Below, one piece after another: positions 36,029-45,525 of a stretch of 64,000 nt of DNA (positions are counted from its first letter, which is position 1; each line of letters starts with the position of its first letter). The stretch is from NCBI GenBank assembly GCA_902793605.1, contig CADBEB010000001.1:248001-312000 (forward strand), in the 5' to 3' direction. The position numbers were made by a program, and so were the translations under genes. Origin of the DNA: an uncultured Eubacteriales bacterium (GTDB taxonomy: Bacteria; Bacillota; Clostridia; Christensenellales; Aristaeellaceae). The notes beneath the pieces are model-generated. The model was not told the origin of the DNA. It searched no databases and saw nothing but the letters and a program-made list of their open reading frames with translations.

Positions 36029-36514
36029 TTATTTCTTTTTCGACAGGATCTCCCGGATATCCTTCAGGCAGGTATCCGGAACAAGCCCTTTGATCTCGCC
36101 CCCGAAGGCCAGGATCTCCCGGACAGCGCTGGAGGATACAGCGCTTAACTTCGGGTCAGAAGGAATCAGGAACGTTTCAAACTGATCGTTCAGCATTCTG
36201 TTTATTACGGCCGTCGTGTATTCATGCTCAAATTCAGCGCTGCCGCGCACCCCTCGGATCAATACTTTTTCTCTGTATTCGCGCATATAATCGGCCAGGA
36301 GGCCGTCCCACTGGTCTACCTGAACGTTCGGAAACTTCCTGCACGCTTTTTTCACCATTCGGATCCTGTCTTCAACGGGAATGGTCCCTTGCTTGCTCAC
36401 ATTGATCATCACCGTCACCCGGACTGTGTCAAAGATCGCTGCTGCCCGTTTGATGACATCCATATGTCCGACTGTCACCGGATCAAAGGATCCGGGAAAC
36501 ACAGAAGACGACAT
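36029..36514 (-). CDS. coaD: Phosphopantetheine adenylyltransferase
   Basis: Fourth step of coenzyme A synthesis: adenylates 4'-phosphopantetheine. 161 residues with the nucleotidyltransferase motif PGSFDPVTVGHMDVI near the start and RGVRGSAEFEHEY further on, both characteristic. GAAGGAGG lies before the ATG, 15 bases after rsmD; the rsmD-coaD pair is common in bacteria. Confidence 0.97.
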   Translation of the reverse strand: MSSSVFPGSFDPVTVGHMDVIKRAAAIFDTVRVTVMINVSKQGTIPVEDRIRMVKKACRKFPNVQVDQWDGLLADYMREYREKVLIRGVRGSAEFEHEYTTAVINRMLNDQFETFLIPSDPKLSAVSSSAVREILAFGGEIKGLVPDTCLKDIREILSKKK

Positions 36515-36529
36515 GATTAATTTCCTCCT

Positions 36530-37081
36530 TCACAGGTTTTGGTTCCTGCGGAAAAAAGATACGCCGCAAAACCCCCAGCTGCGCTCCCGGAAGCATTCGA
36601 ATCCTTCTCCCGTATCCGGTTTTCTTCCCGCTTCATGCTCCAGGATGATCAGCGCGTCCCGGCTGAGCACCGGATTCAGTCCGGTAAAGACGTCCTTCAG
36701 ATCGAGCATGGCATAGGGCGGATCAAGGAACACAATGTCGAAGCGCAGTCCTGCGTTTTCGATCTCCTTCAGCGCTTTTCGCCAGTCAGCCGGAATGATC
36801 CGGACCCTGTCAGCATACCCGAGCGTTTCGGCGTTTTTCTTTTCAATCGCGATCGCCTTCCGGTCATGATCTGCCAGGCAGGCCGTTTCCGCGCCTCTGC
36901 TCAGTGCTTCAAAGCTCAGGGCTCCGCTGCCTGCAAAAAGATCCAGCACACGGCTCCCGGCGATCTCTCCCTGCAGCATGTTGAACAGGTTTTCCCTCAC
37001 CCGGTCCAGCGTCGGCCGAGTATCACGACCTTCCGGCGCCTCGATTCTCCTTCCCCGGGCATCTCCCGCTATGATCCGCAT
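36530..37081 (-). CDS. rsmD: 16S rRNA (guanine(966)-N(2))-methyltransferase
   Basis: SAM-dependent methylation of G966 of 16S rRNA. The 183 residues begin MRIIAGDARGRRIEAP, then motif I LDLFAGSGALSFEALSRGA and motif IV DIVFLDPPYA, diagnostic of RsmD. It starts one base after the stop codon of the membrane-protein gene. Neighbour coaD is the usual partner. Confidence 0.96.
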   Translation of the reverse strand: MRIIAGDARGRRIEAPEGRDTRPTLDRVRENLFNMLQGEIAGSRVLDLFAGSGALSFEALSRGAETACLADHDRKAIAIEKKNAETLGYADRVRIIPADWRKALKEIENAGLRFDIVFLDPPYAMLDLKDVFTGLNPVLSRDALIILEHEAGRKPDTGEGFECFRERSWGFCGVSFFRRNQNL

Positions 37082-37082
37082 A

Positions 37083-37904
37083 TCAGTTCAGCTTCTCCGG
37101 TTCCTTCGGCTTCGCCGCGATCCCGGCCCGTATCCTGCGTTCCTTTTTCTCCCTGCGTTCTCTCCTTCGGTCGTTTTCGGAGATCGCCGTATGCACCTTT
37201 TCGCGTACGCTCGGTCCCGTCAGGTAACCCGTCCCATAAGCGCATGCCGGCAGCAGGAGGATCAGCGGACTGAGTTTCTCTATCAGGTAAACCCCGTAAT
37301 GGTCGGACGTTCCGACCAGGCTGATGAACGGCATCACGGTAAGCCGCACGATGATCCGCAGGATATCGACCAGGCCCATGCCGGCAGACTGGATATAGCT
37401 GACCAGCGGTCCCGAAACATCGTCCCGCCGGAGATAGGCCTGCATCCATGAAGGAAGCGCGCCGGCGGTTGTCGTCTGGATGCTTGTGTTCAGCGAGAAG
37501 ACGACCGCGACAAGGAACAGCGGGATCGTCCCGATCAGGCCGATCAGGAAGGCCTTCAGCGGGTGAAAACAGATCTTCCGTTCGGATTCGCTGAAAGTCT
37601 GTCCTTTTTCCTGTTTCTGCCACAGGATTTCTCCGCGTGCGACCGCTTCCGCCCCGTGAACACTGCCCTTGTTGAAGAACACAACCATTGTCAGGGCGAT
37701 GATCGCGATGCTGACGATAAGCCGGATAATGTCGTTTCCGGATGTTGTAGCGCTGACGACAAACGACATAAAGAAAACGATCAGCAGGCTCCCGAAGAAG
37801 ATCAGGCTGTTCTTCATTGTGTTTTCATCCGTCGCGCTTCCCCGGAGGAATTCCTTCCGGATGATCTCTGCCGGTTTCTTTGCCGTCTTCGGTTTCATGC
37901 TCAT
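37083..37904 (-). CDS. Unrecognised membrane protein
   Basis: About 273 residues with four or five membrane helices (NSLIFFGSLLIVFFMSFV, IIRLIVSIAIIALTMVVFF, LIGLIGTIPLFLVAVVF, ILRIIVRLTVMPFI, LIEKLSPLILLLPACAYG) and a very basic C-terminal tail (RRRERREKKERRIRAG). I know no family for it. It begins next to or overlapping the alr stop codon and ends one base before rsmD, so it is held tightly within the operon. An internal ATG two codons on (37898) is an alternative start. Confidence 0.65.
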   Translation of the reverse strand: MSMKPKTAKKPAEIIRKEFLRGSATDENTMKNSLIFFGSLLIVFFMSFVVSATTSGNDIIRLIVSIAIIALTMVVFFNKGSVHGAEAVARGEILWQKQEKGQTFSESERKICFHPLKAFLIGLIGTIPLFLVAVVFSLNTSIQTTTAGALPSWMQAYLRRDDVSGPLVSYIQSAGMGLVDILRIIVRLTVMPFISLVGTSDHYGVYLIEKLSPLILLLPACAYGTGYLTGPSVREKVHTAISENDRRRERREKKERRIRAGIAAKPKEPEKLN

Positions 37905-39034
37905 CAGCCTTCATCTCCTTTTCGGTAGGCGGAATGGATAATCTCCTTTTTCACCCTCGATCCGACGCTGAGCAGGATCTCGTAGGAAATCGTACCGCTC
38001 CATTTTGCCAGATCTTCCGCCGTGATCTGTTCATGCCCTTCCCGGCCGATCAGGATCACTTCGTCCCCGGGTTTCACATCCGGGATATCTGTTACATCGG
38101 CAACCATCTGATCCATGCAGATTCTGCCGATAACGGCCGCTCGTTTTCCGTGGATAAGCACGCAGGCCTTCCCAGAGGCGCTTCGGTGATAGCCGTCTCC
38201 GTATCCGCACGTGACTGTCGCGGCCCGGATCGTCCGGTTCGCCTGCCAGGTCCTTCCATAGCTGACAAAGGATCCCGGCGCCAGCTCCTTGACGTAGCTC
38301 ACTGTGGCCGTCCAGGTCATGCAGGGTTCCAGTTTCATGTTCGTTTTTACCGGCGGGTATCCGTACAGGCTGATGCCTGCACGCACCATATCCAGATGCA
38401 TTTCCGGATGCCGGTGGATGGCTGCTGAATTGCAGCAATGGCGGATAACGTCTTCAGGAAGTCCGTCCGTCAGCTCAAGGAAACGCCGGAACTGCTGTTC
38501 TGTATACCGCTCGCCGTCTTCCCCGCCGTCCGCGTCCGCGAAATGCGTAAATGCCCCGCCAAGCTTTACATGCGGACATTCCCGCAGCGTTTTCATCACC
38601 TGCTCCTTCTCTTTTTCTGTACGGATGCCGATCCGTCCCATACCGGTATCGATCTTTAAATGGACTTCGGTCTGTTTTCCTGTTTCCGTGGCCGCAGACT
38701 CGCACATCCTGACCATATCGGGGGAACATACGGTCTGGATCAGGCCGGCTTCAGCGCCTTGTTTCACGTCGTATCCGGTCACTGCGCCGAGCACGAGGAT
38801 CGGGATCCGGATCCCGCCGTCCCGCAGGGCGGTTCCCTCGTCCACGGAGGCAACTGCCAGCATGGAAGCACCGCCATGTATCGCCGCTCTGGCCGTCTGC
38901 AGAGCTCCGTGTCCGTATCCGTCCGCCTTGACGACGGCAAGCGCCCGGACATGTTCCGGCAGGGCGCTGCAGATCTCCCGCATATTCTGTTCGATCTTTC
39001 CTGGGTCGACGACCCTTCTGTTCCTCGGATTCAC
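37904..39034 (-). CDS. alr: Alanine racemase
   Basis: PLP enzyme that makes D-alanine for peptidoglycan. The 376 residues contain VVKADGYGHG with the PLP-binding Lys36, the family core VRAGISLYGY and SFVSYGRTW carrying the second catalytic tyrosine, and EVILIGREG in the C-terminal beta domain. Starts with GTG (GGACTGACAAGG upstream is a weak site), five bases after murC. alr next to murC groups two peptidoglycan precursor genes. Confidence 0.96.
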   Translation of the reverse strand: MNPRNRRVVDPGKIEQNMREICSALPEHVRALAVVKADGYGHGALQTARAAIHGGASMLAVASVDEGTALRDGGIRIPILVLGAVTGYDVKQGAEAGLIQTVCSPDMVRMCESAATETGKQTEVHLKIDTGMGRIGIRTEKEKEQVMKTLRECPHVKLGGAFTHFADADGGEDGERYTEQQFRRFLELTDGLPEDVIRHCCNSAAIHRHPEMHLDMVRAGISLYGYPPVKTNMKLEPCMTWTATVSYVKELAPGSFVSYGRTWQANRTIRAATVTCGYGDGYHRSASGKACVLIHGKRAAVIGRICMDQMVADVTDIPDVKPGDEVILIGREGHEQITAEDLAKWSGTISYEILLSVGSRVKKEIIHSAYRKGDEG

Positions 39035-39039
39035 CCTTG

Positions 39040-40446
39040 TCAGTCCTTTTCCTGTTTTTCCGTGAGATGGCGGTGGATCTGGTCGTTCAGCAGATTAATG
39101 TCTCCGCATCCCATCGTCAGCACCAGATCTCCCGGCCGGCAATGCGACATGATATATTCTTCCGTTTCGTCAAAGGACGGCGTCCATACTGCGTCGATCC
39201 CGTGTTCCCGCATTCCGTCGACCAGCATCCCGCTGTTCAGGCCACCCGGATCCTTTTCCCGCGCTGCACAGATGTCGGTCACCAGCGTATGGTCCGCTTC
39301 TTCCGTGCAGGTCAGGTACTGGTCAAAGAGTGTCCGGACCCTGCTGAAGGTATGCGGCTGCATTACGGCCCAGAGGCGGCCCTTGCAGCGCTTCCTTGCA
39401 ATGGAGAGCGCGTTCCTCATCTCCGCCGGGTTATGTCCGTAGTCGTGGAAGATCTCAAAGCCGTTGACCGTATCCGTCAGTTCGAATCGCCTGTGTGCGC
39501 CGACAAAACGCGCAACGGTATCCGCTGCCTTTTCCGGTTCCAGGCCGATTTCGGCGGCTGTTGCGATCGCTGCCAGCGCGTTCAGCACGTTGAAATCGCC
39601 CGGAACGCCCATGTGGACTTCCGCCGCTTTTTTCCCGTCGTGCATCAGGTCGAAGGACGCATACCCGCGTTCATCCTCCTGCAGATTCTCCGGATACCAG
39701 TCGTTCTTTCTGTCGAAACCGAAAGTCGTTACTTTGCACCGGAGCTTTTCGAACAGCCGGGCAATCCTGGGATCATCTTCGTTTCCGATGGCCGTTCCGT
39801 TTTCCGGGAGCATGGACAGATACTGCCCGAAGGTCTCCTCGATCTCATCGATATCCCGGTAACAGTCCAGGTGGTCCGCATCGATGTTCAGCACGACGGC
39901 GATCGTAGGCGGCATATGGAGAAAACTACGGTTGTATTCACAGGCTTCGGTAATGAAAAGATCGCCGTGCCCGACCCGGGTGCTTCCGCCGATGGCGTCG
40001 AGCCGCCCGCCGATGTGGATCCCCGGATCGAATCCGTTCTCCAGCATCATCTGGCTGAGCATGGAGGTCACCGTCGTCTTTCCGTGCGCTCCGCAGACGC
40101 CGACCGCCTTCGGATATCCTTCCATCAGCTGGCCCAGCAGCCATGCCCGCTCGATTGCGGGGATTCCGAGTCTTTCTGCTTCTTTTCGTTCCGGGTTGTC
40201 AGCGGCGATTGCCGCAGAGTAGACTACCAGGTCCGCGCCGTGCACGTTCTCCGCTTTGTGGCCGATCATGACCTCTGCGCCTTTTTCCCGTGCGAAGTGG
40301 ACCAGGTAGGTCTCATCCCGGTCGCTTCCCGTCACGTGGTATCCCTGGTCCAGCAGCATTTCTGCCAGGCCGCTCATGCTGCTTCCGCCGATTCCGATCA
40401 TGTGGATGTGTCCGCCCGGATATTCCTTGATATGGGCTGTGCTCAT
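39040..40446 (-). CDS. murC: UDP-N-acetylmuramate-L-alanine ligase
   Basis: Adds the first amino acid (L-Ala) of the peptidoglycan stem. 468 residues with MIGIGGSSMSGLAEMLL (UDP-substrate domain), P-loop GVCGAHGKTTVTS and the ligase block HDYGHNPAE, all Mur-ligase marks. AAGGAAGG precedes the ATG. It lies between yhbY and alr. Confidence 0.97.
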   Translation of the reverse strand: MSTAHIKEYPGGHIHMIGIGGSSMSGLAEMLLDQGYHVTGSDRDETYLVHFAREKGAEVMIGHKAENVHGADLVVYSAAIAADNPERKEAERLGIPAIERAWLLGQLMEGYPKAVGVCGAHGKTTVTSMLSQMMLENGFDPGIHIGGRLDAIGGSTRVGHGDLFITEACEYNRSFLHMPPTIAVVLNIDADHLDCYRDIDEIEETFGQYLSMLPENGTAIGNEDDPRIARLFEKLRCKVTTFGFDRKNDWYPENLQEDERGYASFDLMHDGKKAAEVHMGVPGDFNVLNALAAIATAAEIGLEPEKAADTVARFVGAHRRFELTDTVNGFEIFHDYGHNPAEMRNALSIARKRCKGRLWAVMQPHTFSRVRTLFDQYLTCTEEADHTLVTDICAAREKDPGGLNSGMLVDGMREHGIDAVWTPSFDETEEYIMSHCRPGDLVLTMGCGDINLLNDQIHRHLTEKQEKD

Positions 40447-40466
40447 GCCGGTTCCTTCCTTGCCTT

Positions 40467-40754
40467 TTATTCGATGACGATCCGCGGGTTCTCACGGCTG
40501 GGCCGGTACATCACGAACCGGCGTCCGATGAACTGGATCGGTTCGGCTCCAGTCTTTTCGCACAGTTCGGTCAACGCTTCCTTCGCGGTCAGCGGAGCCC
40601 CCTGCTGTACGCAGCCCTTGATAAGTTCCCGGGCTTCGAGCGCGTCGTAAACCTCCTTGACCGTGCCGTCGGTGATTCCTTCCTTTCCGATATAAATGAT
40701 GGTATCCAGCGGATTTGCCATCGCGCGCAGCGATGCTCTCTGTTTTCCGGTCAT
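40467..40754 (-). CDS. yhbY: YhbY/CRM-domain RNA-binding protein
   Basis: Small CRM-domain protein that binds pre-50S ribosomal particles. The 95 residues have the family pattern LRAMANPLDTIIYIGKEGITDGTV, with the GxxG-type loop GKEG. It is 13 bases after obgE, another ribosome-assembly gene; yhbY next to obgE is a common pairing. Confidence 0.95.
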   Translation of the reverse strand: MTGKQRASLRAMANPLDTIIYIGKEGITDGTVKEVYDALEARELIKGCVQQGAPLTAKEALTELCEKTGAEPIQFIGRRFVMYRPSRENPRIVIE

Positions 40755-40766
40755 CTTTCTGTCCTC

Positions 40767-42035
40767 TCATTCCACAAAATCAAATTCCATCTCGCCGATC
40801 CGGACTGCGGATCCTTCTTCTGCGCCGGCTTCCCTCAGCCGGTCGATCACGCCAAGCCTTCTCAGGCTCCGGTGGAACCAGTTAAGGCTTTCCTGGTCCG
40901 TAAAGTTGACGCTGTCGATCAGGCGCTCCATGCCTTTTCCGGAAACGACGTAAACACCGTCTTCATATATGATTTCAAAGCTGTCGAGATCAACTTCCTC
41001 CTCCGGCTCTTCCTCTTCCTGGTAATGCAGGATCGGTGGAAGGGATTCCAGCTGCCGGGCCGTCTCATCCAGCAACTCCTCAAAGCCCTCGTGCGTGGCT
41101 GCGCTGACAGGGAACACGGGTTGTCCTTTTTCCGCCGCAAAAGTCCTTACACGCTCCAGGTTTTCTTCCGTTCCGGTGAGGTCCGTCTTGTTGCATACGA
41201 TGATCTGAGGACGTTCGCCAAGATCGCCATAATGCTCCAGTTCGGCGTTGATCAGTTTCAGGTCGTCTACGGGATCCCTGCCTTCGCTGCCGGAAATGTC
41301 CACCACATGCAGCAGCAGCCGTGTCCGCTCGACATGCCGGAGGAAATCGTGTCCCAGGCCGGCTCCCTCCGCGGCTCCTTCGATCAGTCCGGGTATATCG
41401 GCCAGCACAATGTCCTTCCCGAACCGCCTGACGATGCCGAGGTTCGGCGTCAGCGTCGTGAAATGATAATTGCCGACCTTGGGCCGCGCGCTGGTCACCA
41501 CGCTCAGGATCGAGCTCTTTCCGACATTGGGATATCCGATCAGGCCGACGTCCGCGATCGTTTTCAGCTCGAGGCGCAGCGTCCGGATATCCGTTTTGAT
41601 GCCGGGTTTTGCAAAATTGGGTGCCTGCCGCGTCGGTGTGGCAAAGTGCTGGTTTCCCCAGCCGCCCTTGCCTCCTTTCAGCAGGAGCCGTGTCTCCCCG
41701 GGCGTATCCATATCGGCCATGACCCGGTCCGTTTCGTCATCAAAGATGACCGTGCCGACCGGAACCTTGATCAGCAGGTCGTCGCCCCGCTTTCCGGTGC
41801 AGCGGTTCGCCTTGCCGTCTTCGCCGTTCTGGGCCGCATACTTGCTCCTGAACCGGAAATCGAGCAGCGTATGCATGTTCACGTCCGCATAGATCAGGAT
41901 ATCCCCGCCTTTGCCGCCGTCGCCTCCGTCCGGTCCGCCGTTGATCACAAACTTTTCGCGATGGAAGGAAGTGGAACCGTTTCCTCCGTTTCCCGCTTTC
42001 GCCGTGATCTTTACATGATCCACAAAGTTTCCCAT
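40767..42035 (-). CDS. obgE: Obg GTPase (CgtA)
   Basis: Essential GTPase in 50S assembly, cell cycle and stress response. 422 residues: glycine-rich Obg fold (FVDHVKITAKAGNGGNGSTSFHREKF, GGPDGGDGGKGGDI), G1 GYPNVGKSSIL, G3 DIPGLIEGA, G4 NKTDLT, then the C-terminal OCT domain (about 340-422). GAGG precedes the ATG. Part of the same operon as yhbY. Confidence 0.97.
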   Translation of the reverse strand: MGNFVDHVKITAKAGNGGNGSTSFHREKFVINGGPDGGDGGKGGDILIYADVNMHTLLDFRFRSKYAAQNGEDGKANRCTGKRGDDLLIKVPVGTVIFDDETDRVMADMDTPGETRLLLKGGKGGWGNQHFATPTRQAPNFAKPGIKTDIRTLRLELKTIADVGLIGYPNVGKSSILSVVTSARPKVGNYHFTTLTPNLGIVRRFGKDIVLADIPGLIEGAAEGAGLGHDFLRHVERTRLLLHVVDISGSEGRDPVDDLKLINAELEHYGDLGERPQIIVCNKTDLTGTEENLERVRTFAAEKGQPVFPVSAATHEGFEELLDETARQLESLPPILHYQEEEEPEEEVDLDSFEIIYEDGVYVVSGKGMERLIDSVNFTDQESLNWFHRSLRRLGVIDRLREAGAEEGSAVRIGEMEFDFVE

Positions 42036-42061
42036 ATCAGCTTCCTCACCAAAGGGGTTTT

Positions 42062-43408
42062 CTAATTTCTCATTGAATGCACAGGCGCCGGAATCCTTCC
42101 GCCCCGTGCGATGAACTCGCTGTTGTCCTGCGTGTTGACGGACATGACCGGAGCCCTGCCGAGCAGTCCTCCGAATTCGACCAGGTCGCCGGCCTTTTTC
42201 CCGACCGCCGGGATCAGCCGGACAGCGGTTGTCTTGTTGTTGATCATTCCGATCGCCGCTTCATCCGCGATGATGCCGCTGATCGTTGCCGCGGAGGTAT
42301 CGCCCGGGATCGCGATCATATCGAGGCCGACAGAGCACACACAGGTCATCGCTTCCAGTTTTTCCAGCGTGAGTGCGCCTGCGCTGACCGCTTCGATCAT
42401 CCCGATATCTTCGCTTACCGGAATAAATGCGCCGCTGAGACCGCCGACATGGTTGCTGGCCATGATCCCGCCTTTTTTTACCGCGTCGTTGAGCAGTGCG
42501 AGCGCGGCTGTTGTGCCCGGCGCTCCGGCGTTCAACAGTCCCATCTCGGTCAGGATATGGGCTACGGAATCGCCCCGGGCAGGCGTTGGCGCAAGGCTCA
42601 GGTCGACGATCCCGAACGGGATGTTCATGCGTTTGCTTGCTTCCTTGGCCACCAGTTGCCCGACGCGGGTGATCTTGAAGGCGGTGCGCTTGATTGTTTC
42701 TGCCACAACGTCGAACGGCATGCCTTTTACATGCTCCAGTGCCACTTTCACGACGCCCGGTCCGGAAACGCCGACGTTGATCGCGCATTCCGGCTCCCCG
42801 ACGCCGCAGAACGCGCCGGCCATAAACGGATTGTCCTCCACCGCGTTCGCAAAAACAACAAGTTTGGCGCAGCCCAGGCCGTCCTGGTCTGCTGTCAGTT
42901 CCGCCGTGCGTTTGATGATCTCGCCCATTTCCTTCACGGCGTTCATGTTGATCCCGGCCCGTGTGGAAGCCACGTTTACGCTTGAGCAAAGGAACTTCGT
43001 CTCGCTCAGCACTTCCGGAATCGAAGCCAGCAGGCGTTCATCCGCCAGGGTGGCGCCCTTGTGCATCAGCGCCGAATACCCGCCGAGGAAATTGACTCCT
43101 ACTTCCGCAGCTGCCCTGTCAAGTGCCAGCGCGATCGGACGGGGATCGTCCTGGCAGATCAGGCTGATCGGCGTCACGCTGATCCGTTTGTTAACGATCG
43201 GGATTCCGAGTTCAGTCTCGATCTCTTCCCCCGTTTTCACAAGATCGCGGGCGGTCCGGCAGATCTTCTCATATACGCGTTCTGCGCACCGGTTTGCGTC
43301 CCGGTCCGAACAGTCCAGCAGGTTGATCCCCAGCGTGATCGTGCGGATATCGAAGTTTTCCTGCTGGATCATGTGCATCGTCTGGAGGATTTCTCTTTTT
43401 TCAATCAT
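42062..43408 (-). CDS. UPF0210/DUF711 family protein
   Basis: Conserved 448-residue protein of the PFL-like UPF0210 family; it starts [33 protein letters not shown] and includes [15 protein letters not shown] and [11 protein letters not shown], as in other members. The exact reaction is not established. It is always paired with an ACT-domain UPF0237 protein in Bacillota and that gene precedes it here (15 bases). GGAGG lies before the ATG. Confidence 0.93.
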   Translation of the reverse strand: MIEKREILQTMHMIQQENFDIRTITLGINLLDCSDRDANRCAERVYEKICRTARDLVKTGEEIETELGIPIVNKRISVTPISLICQDDPRPIALALDRAAAEVGVNFLGGYSALMHKGATLADERLLASIPEVLSETKFLCSSVNVASTRAGINMNAVKEMGEIIKRTAELTADQDGLGCAKLVVFANAVEDNPFMAGAFCGVGEPECAINVGVSGPGVVKVALEHVKGMPFDVVAETIKRTAFKITRVGQLVAKEASKRMNIPFGIVDLSLAPTPARGDSVAHILTEMGLLNAGAPGTTAALALLNDAVKKGGIMASNHVGGLSGAFIPVSEDIGMIEAVSAGALTLEKLEAMTCVCSVGLDMIAIPGDTSAATISGIIADEAAIGMINNKTTAVRLIPAVGKKAGDLVEFGGLLGRAPVMSVNTQDNSEFIARGGRIPAPVHSMRN

Positions 43409-43422
43409 CGGGCAGGCCTCCT

Positions 43423-43695
43423 TCAGATCCGGTGCATCGCGTCAAAGATGTCCATCCGCTGCATATGGATGCTCATTTTGAGTTCCTCGCGAACCGGTTC
43501 CAGCTCCAGGTTGATCTCTTCAAAGCTTTTTTCTGCTCCGTCCAGGTCAACGACCATCATCATCGTGAAGTATCCGCCCAGGATGGTCTGCGTGATATCG
43601 AGAATGTTGATATTCAACTCATAAAGTTTCATCGCGACCCGTGCGATGATCCCTGTTGTGTCCAGTCCTGTCACCGAAATCAGTGCCTTCTTCAT
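43423..43695 (-). CDS. ACT domain protein (UPF0237)
   Basis: Ninety residues forming a single ACT domain ([41 protein letters not shown]), likely a small-molecule sensor, probably amino acid. The start at 43695 has GGAGG upstream; the frame is open seven codons more. It pairs with UPF0210 as usual and is the first gene of the ten-gene minus-strand operon. Confidence 0.92.
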   Translation of the reverse strand: MKKALISVTGLDTTGIIARVAMKLYELNINILDITQTILGGYFTMMMVVDLDGAEKSFEEINLELEPVREELKMSIHMQRMDIFDAMHRI

Positions 43696-43729
43696 ACGCG
43701 AATTCCTCCGTCGCATACATATTCAGATT

Positions 43730-43759
43730 ATTATAGTTTTCAACATGCCGGTTTGTCAA
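43730..43759 (-). promoter_or_regulatory. Promoter of the ACT-UPF0210-obgE-murC-alr-coaD operon
   Basis: Minus-strand TTGACA (43754-43759), 18-base spacer, TATAAT (43730-43735), close to perfect consensus. Its -35 box touches the -35 region of the divergent maf promoter. Confidence 0.9.
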
Positions 43760-43760
43760 T

Positions 43761-43788
43761 TTTACTTTCTTATAAATTATGGTATAAT
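43761..43788 (+). promoter_or_regulatory. Promoter of the maf-mre-rodA operon
   Basis: TTTACT (43761-43766), 16-base spacer, TATAAT (43783-43788). A one-base shift (TTTTAC) gives a 17-base spacer. Confidence 0.7.
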
Positions 43789-43822
43789 TGTATAGTTAAA
43801 GACTTGCCGGAAGGAGGACGAA

Positions 43823-44419
43823 ATGAGCCCCATGGAATGCGGACAGTTGGTCCTCGCCTCAAAGTCTCCCCGCCGCTGTGAGCTCCTCACCCGGTTCGGG
43901 ATCCCCTTTGAAACCTATGCTCCGGAAGTCGATGAATCCTGCACCCTGCCGGCTGGGGAAGCGGTGGAAGTCCTCTCCCGCCGCAAAGCGCTCGCGACAG
44001 CTACCCGTTTCCGGGATGCCTTCATTCTCGCCGCTGATACCCTGGTTTCCCTGGAAGGGGAAGCCCTTGGAAAGCCGGCTAGCCCCGAGGAAGCCTTCCT
44101 CATGCTCAGCCGCCTTTCCGGCCGGACACATCAGGTCTTTACCGGGGTGACGGTTATCCCGCCTTCAGGGGAAGTCATTACCGCTACAGACATGACGGAC
44201 GTCACCTTCTGTGTAATTCCCGTTGAAGAGATCCGCTCCTATGTGGAAACAGGAGATCCTCTGGACAAAGCCGGCAGCTATGCGCTCCAGGGGCGCGCCG
44301 CCCTGTGGGTCACGCGGATTGAAGGATGTGACACTTCTGTGATCGGCCTTCCGCTCTACCTGGTCCGCCGTCTGCTGCTTCTGGCAGGTTATCCCCTCAC
44401 GGCCGCGCAGCATCATTAA
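43823..44419 (+). CDS. maf: Maf family nucleotide pyrophosphatase
   Basis: House-cleaning nucleoside triphosphate pyrophosphatase active on modified nucleotides such as dTTP/UTP analogues; overexpression affects septation. 198 residues with SKSPRRCELLTRFG, AADTLVSLEGEALGKP, LSGRTHQVFTGV and DKAGSYALQGR, all family motifs. GGAAGGAGG precedes the ATG. The Maf gene in front of mreBCD is the usual Bacillota layout. Confidence 0.97.
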   Translation: MSPMECGQLVLASKSPRRCELLTRFGIPFETYAPEVDESCTLPAGEAVEVLSRRKALATATRFRDAFILAADTLVSLEGEALGKPASPEEAFLMLSRLSGRTHQVFTGVTVIPPSGEVITATDMTDVTFCVIPVEEIRSYVETGDPLDKAGSYALQGRAALWVTRIEGCDTSVIGLPLYLVRRLLLLAGYPLTAAQHH

Positions 44420-44442
44420 TTATGTCAAAGGATGATTGATTT

Positions 44443-45471
44443 ATGCCGTTACTGGCTCCTGATATCGGTATCGACCTGGGTACGGAAAATATCAATGTCT
44501 ACGTCAGAGGGCGGGGCATCGTGATCTCCGAACCTTCGCTCGTGGTCCTTGACCGGGAAAACAGCCATACTGTCCGTGCCGTCGGGGATGAAGCCCGCTT
44601 CCTGTACGGGCGCGCGCCGGATACCCTGATTGCCGTCTCGCCGATCCGCAATGGCCAGATTGCTGATTTTGACATTGCCGAACTGATGTTTAAATATTTC
44701 ATCCGGAAAGCGGTTGGCGTTTCTTATCTCGGGAAGCCGAAGATCATCGTCTCCGTCCCCTGCGGGCTGGACGATGTAAACCGCAAAGCGCTGACCGAAG
44801 CCGTACGCATGGCCGGATCGAAGCATGTCTTCCTGATCGAGAAGCCGTTTGCCGCTGCCATCGGTACGGGTCTGCCGGTTTATGACCCGATCGGGAACCT
44901 GGTCGTCGACATCGGCGCAGGGACCACCGATGTCGCGGTCATCTCCCTCGGCGGCCTGGTCGTTTCCCAGAGCGTCCAGGTGGGAGGCAATAAATTCAAC
45001 GACGCCATCGCCGATTATCTCCGGCGCGAATGCAGCATTCTGGTCGGCAGCCAGACGGCGGAGAATATCAAGAAAGACCTTGCTTCCGCCATGCCGCTGG
45101 ATGAGGACCGCACGATCCTTGTCCGGGGTGTGAATCAGCTGAATACGTCTGCAGGCACTGTCTCCTTTTCTGCCGCCCAGGCCCATGAAGCCGTGAAAAG
45201 CCCATGCGCGGCCATTGTCAAGGCCATCCGCTGGGTTCTTGAGAGAACGCCGCCGGAGCTCGCCGCGGACATCATGAAGAGCGGTATCCATCTGACCGGT
45301 GACGGAGCCAGGCTTTTCGCCCTCGACCGTTTTATCTCGGAAAGCCTCGGCATCCCGGTGCTCCTGGCCCGTGATCCCGGAGACTGCTGTATCCTCGGTA
45401 TCGGCTACCTTACGGAGAACATCCAGCTCGTGACCCCGCAGGATAAACGTTCCCGTCCGACCCTCAAGTAG
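44443..45471 (+). CDS. mreB: Rod shape-determining protein MreB
   Basis: Actin-like filament protein that positions cell-wall elongation. 342 residues with phosphate-1 IGIDLGTENINVYVRG, VDIGAGTTDVAVISLGG (phosphate 2) and the adenosine motif LTGDGARL; SFSAAQAHEAVKS in place of the usual long C-terminal helices. Slightly shorter than textbook MreB but the nucleotide pocket is intact. Second gene of the elongasome operon. Confidence 0.96.
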   Translation: MPLLAPDIGIDLGTENINVYVRGRGIVISEPSLVVLDRENSHTVRAVGDEARFLYGRAPDTLIAVSPIRNGQIADFDIAELMFKYFIRKAVGVSYLGKPKIIVSVPCGLDDVNRKALTEAVRMAGSKHVFLIEKPFAAAIGTGLPVYDPIGNLVVDIGAGTTDVAVISLGGLVVSQSVQVGGNKFNDAIADYLRRECSILVGSQTAENIKKDLASAMPLDEDRTILVRGVNQLNTSAGTVSFSAAQAHEAVKSPCAAIVKAIRWVLERTPPELAADIMKSGIHLTGDGARLFALDRFISESLGIPVLLARDPGDCCILGIGYLTENIQLVTPQDKRSRPTLK

Positions 45472-45505
45472 TAATCCCTACTACCTTGAACCCTGAACCC
45501 CGACC
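45472..45505 (+). repeat. C-rich linker between mreB and mreC
   Basis: Short non-coding stretch with CTTGAACCCTGAACCCC (45485-45501), related to two other linkers in this operon (47672-47705 and 52270-52303). Confidence 0.5.
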
Positions 45506-45525
45506 GGAAAGGAGGTGCATTTGCA

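Noticed and set aside
37069..37623. Minus-strand frame of 184 codons across rsmD and the membrane-protein gene
   Set aside because: It overlaps both genes in another frame, is rich in Arg/Pro/Gly and has no start signal.
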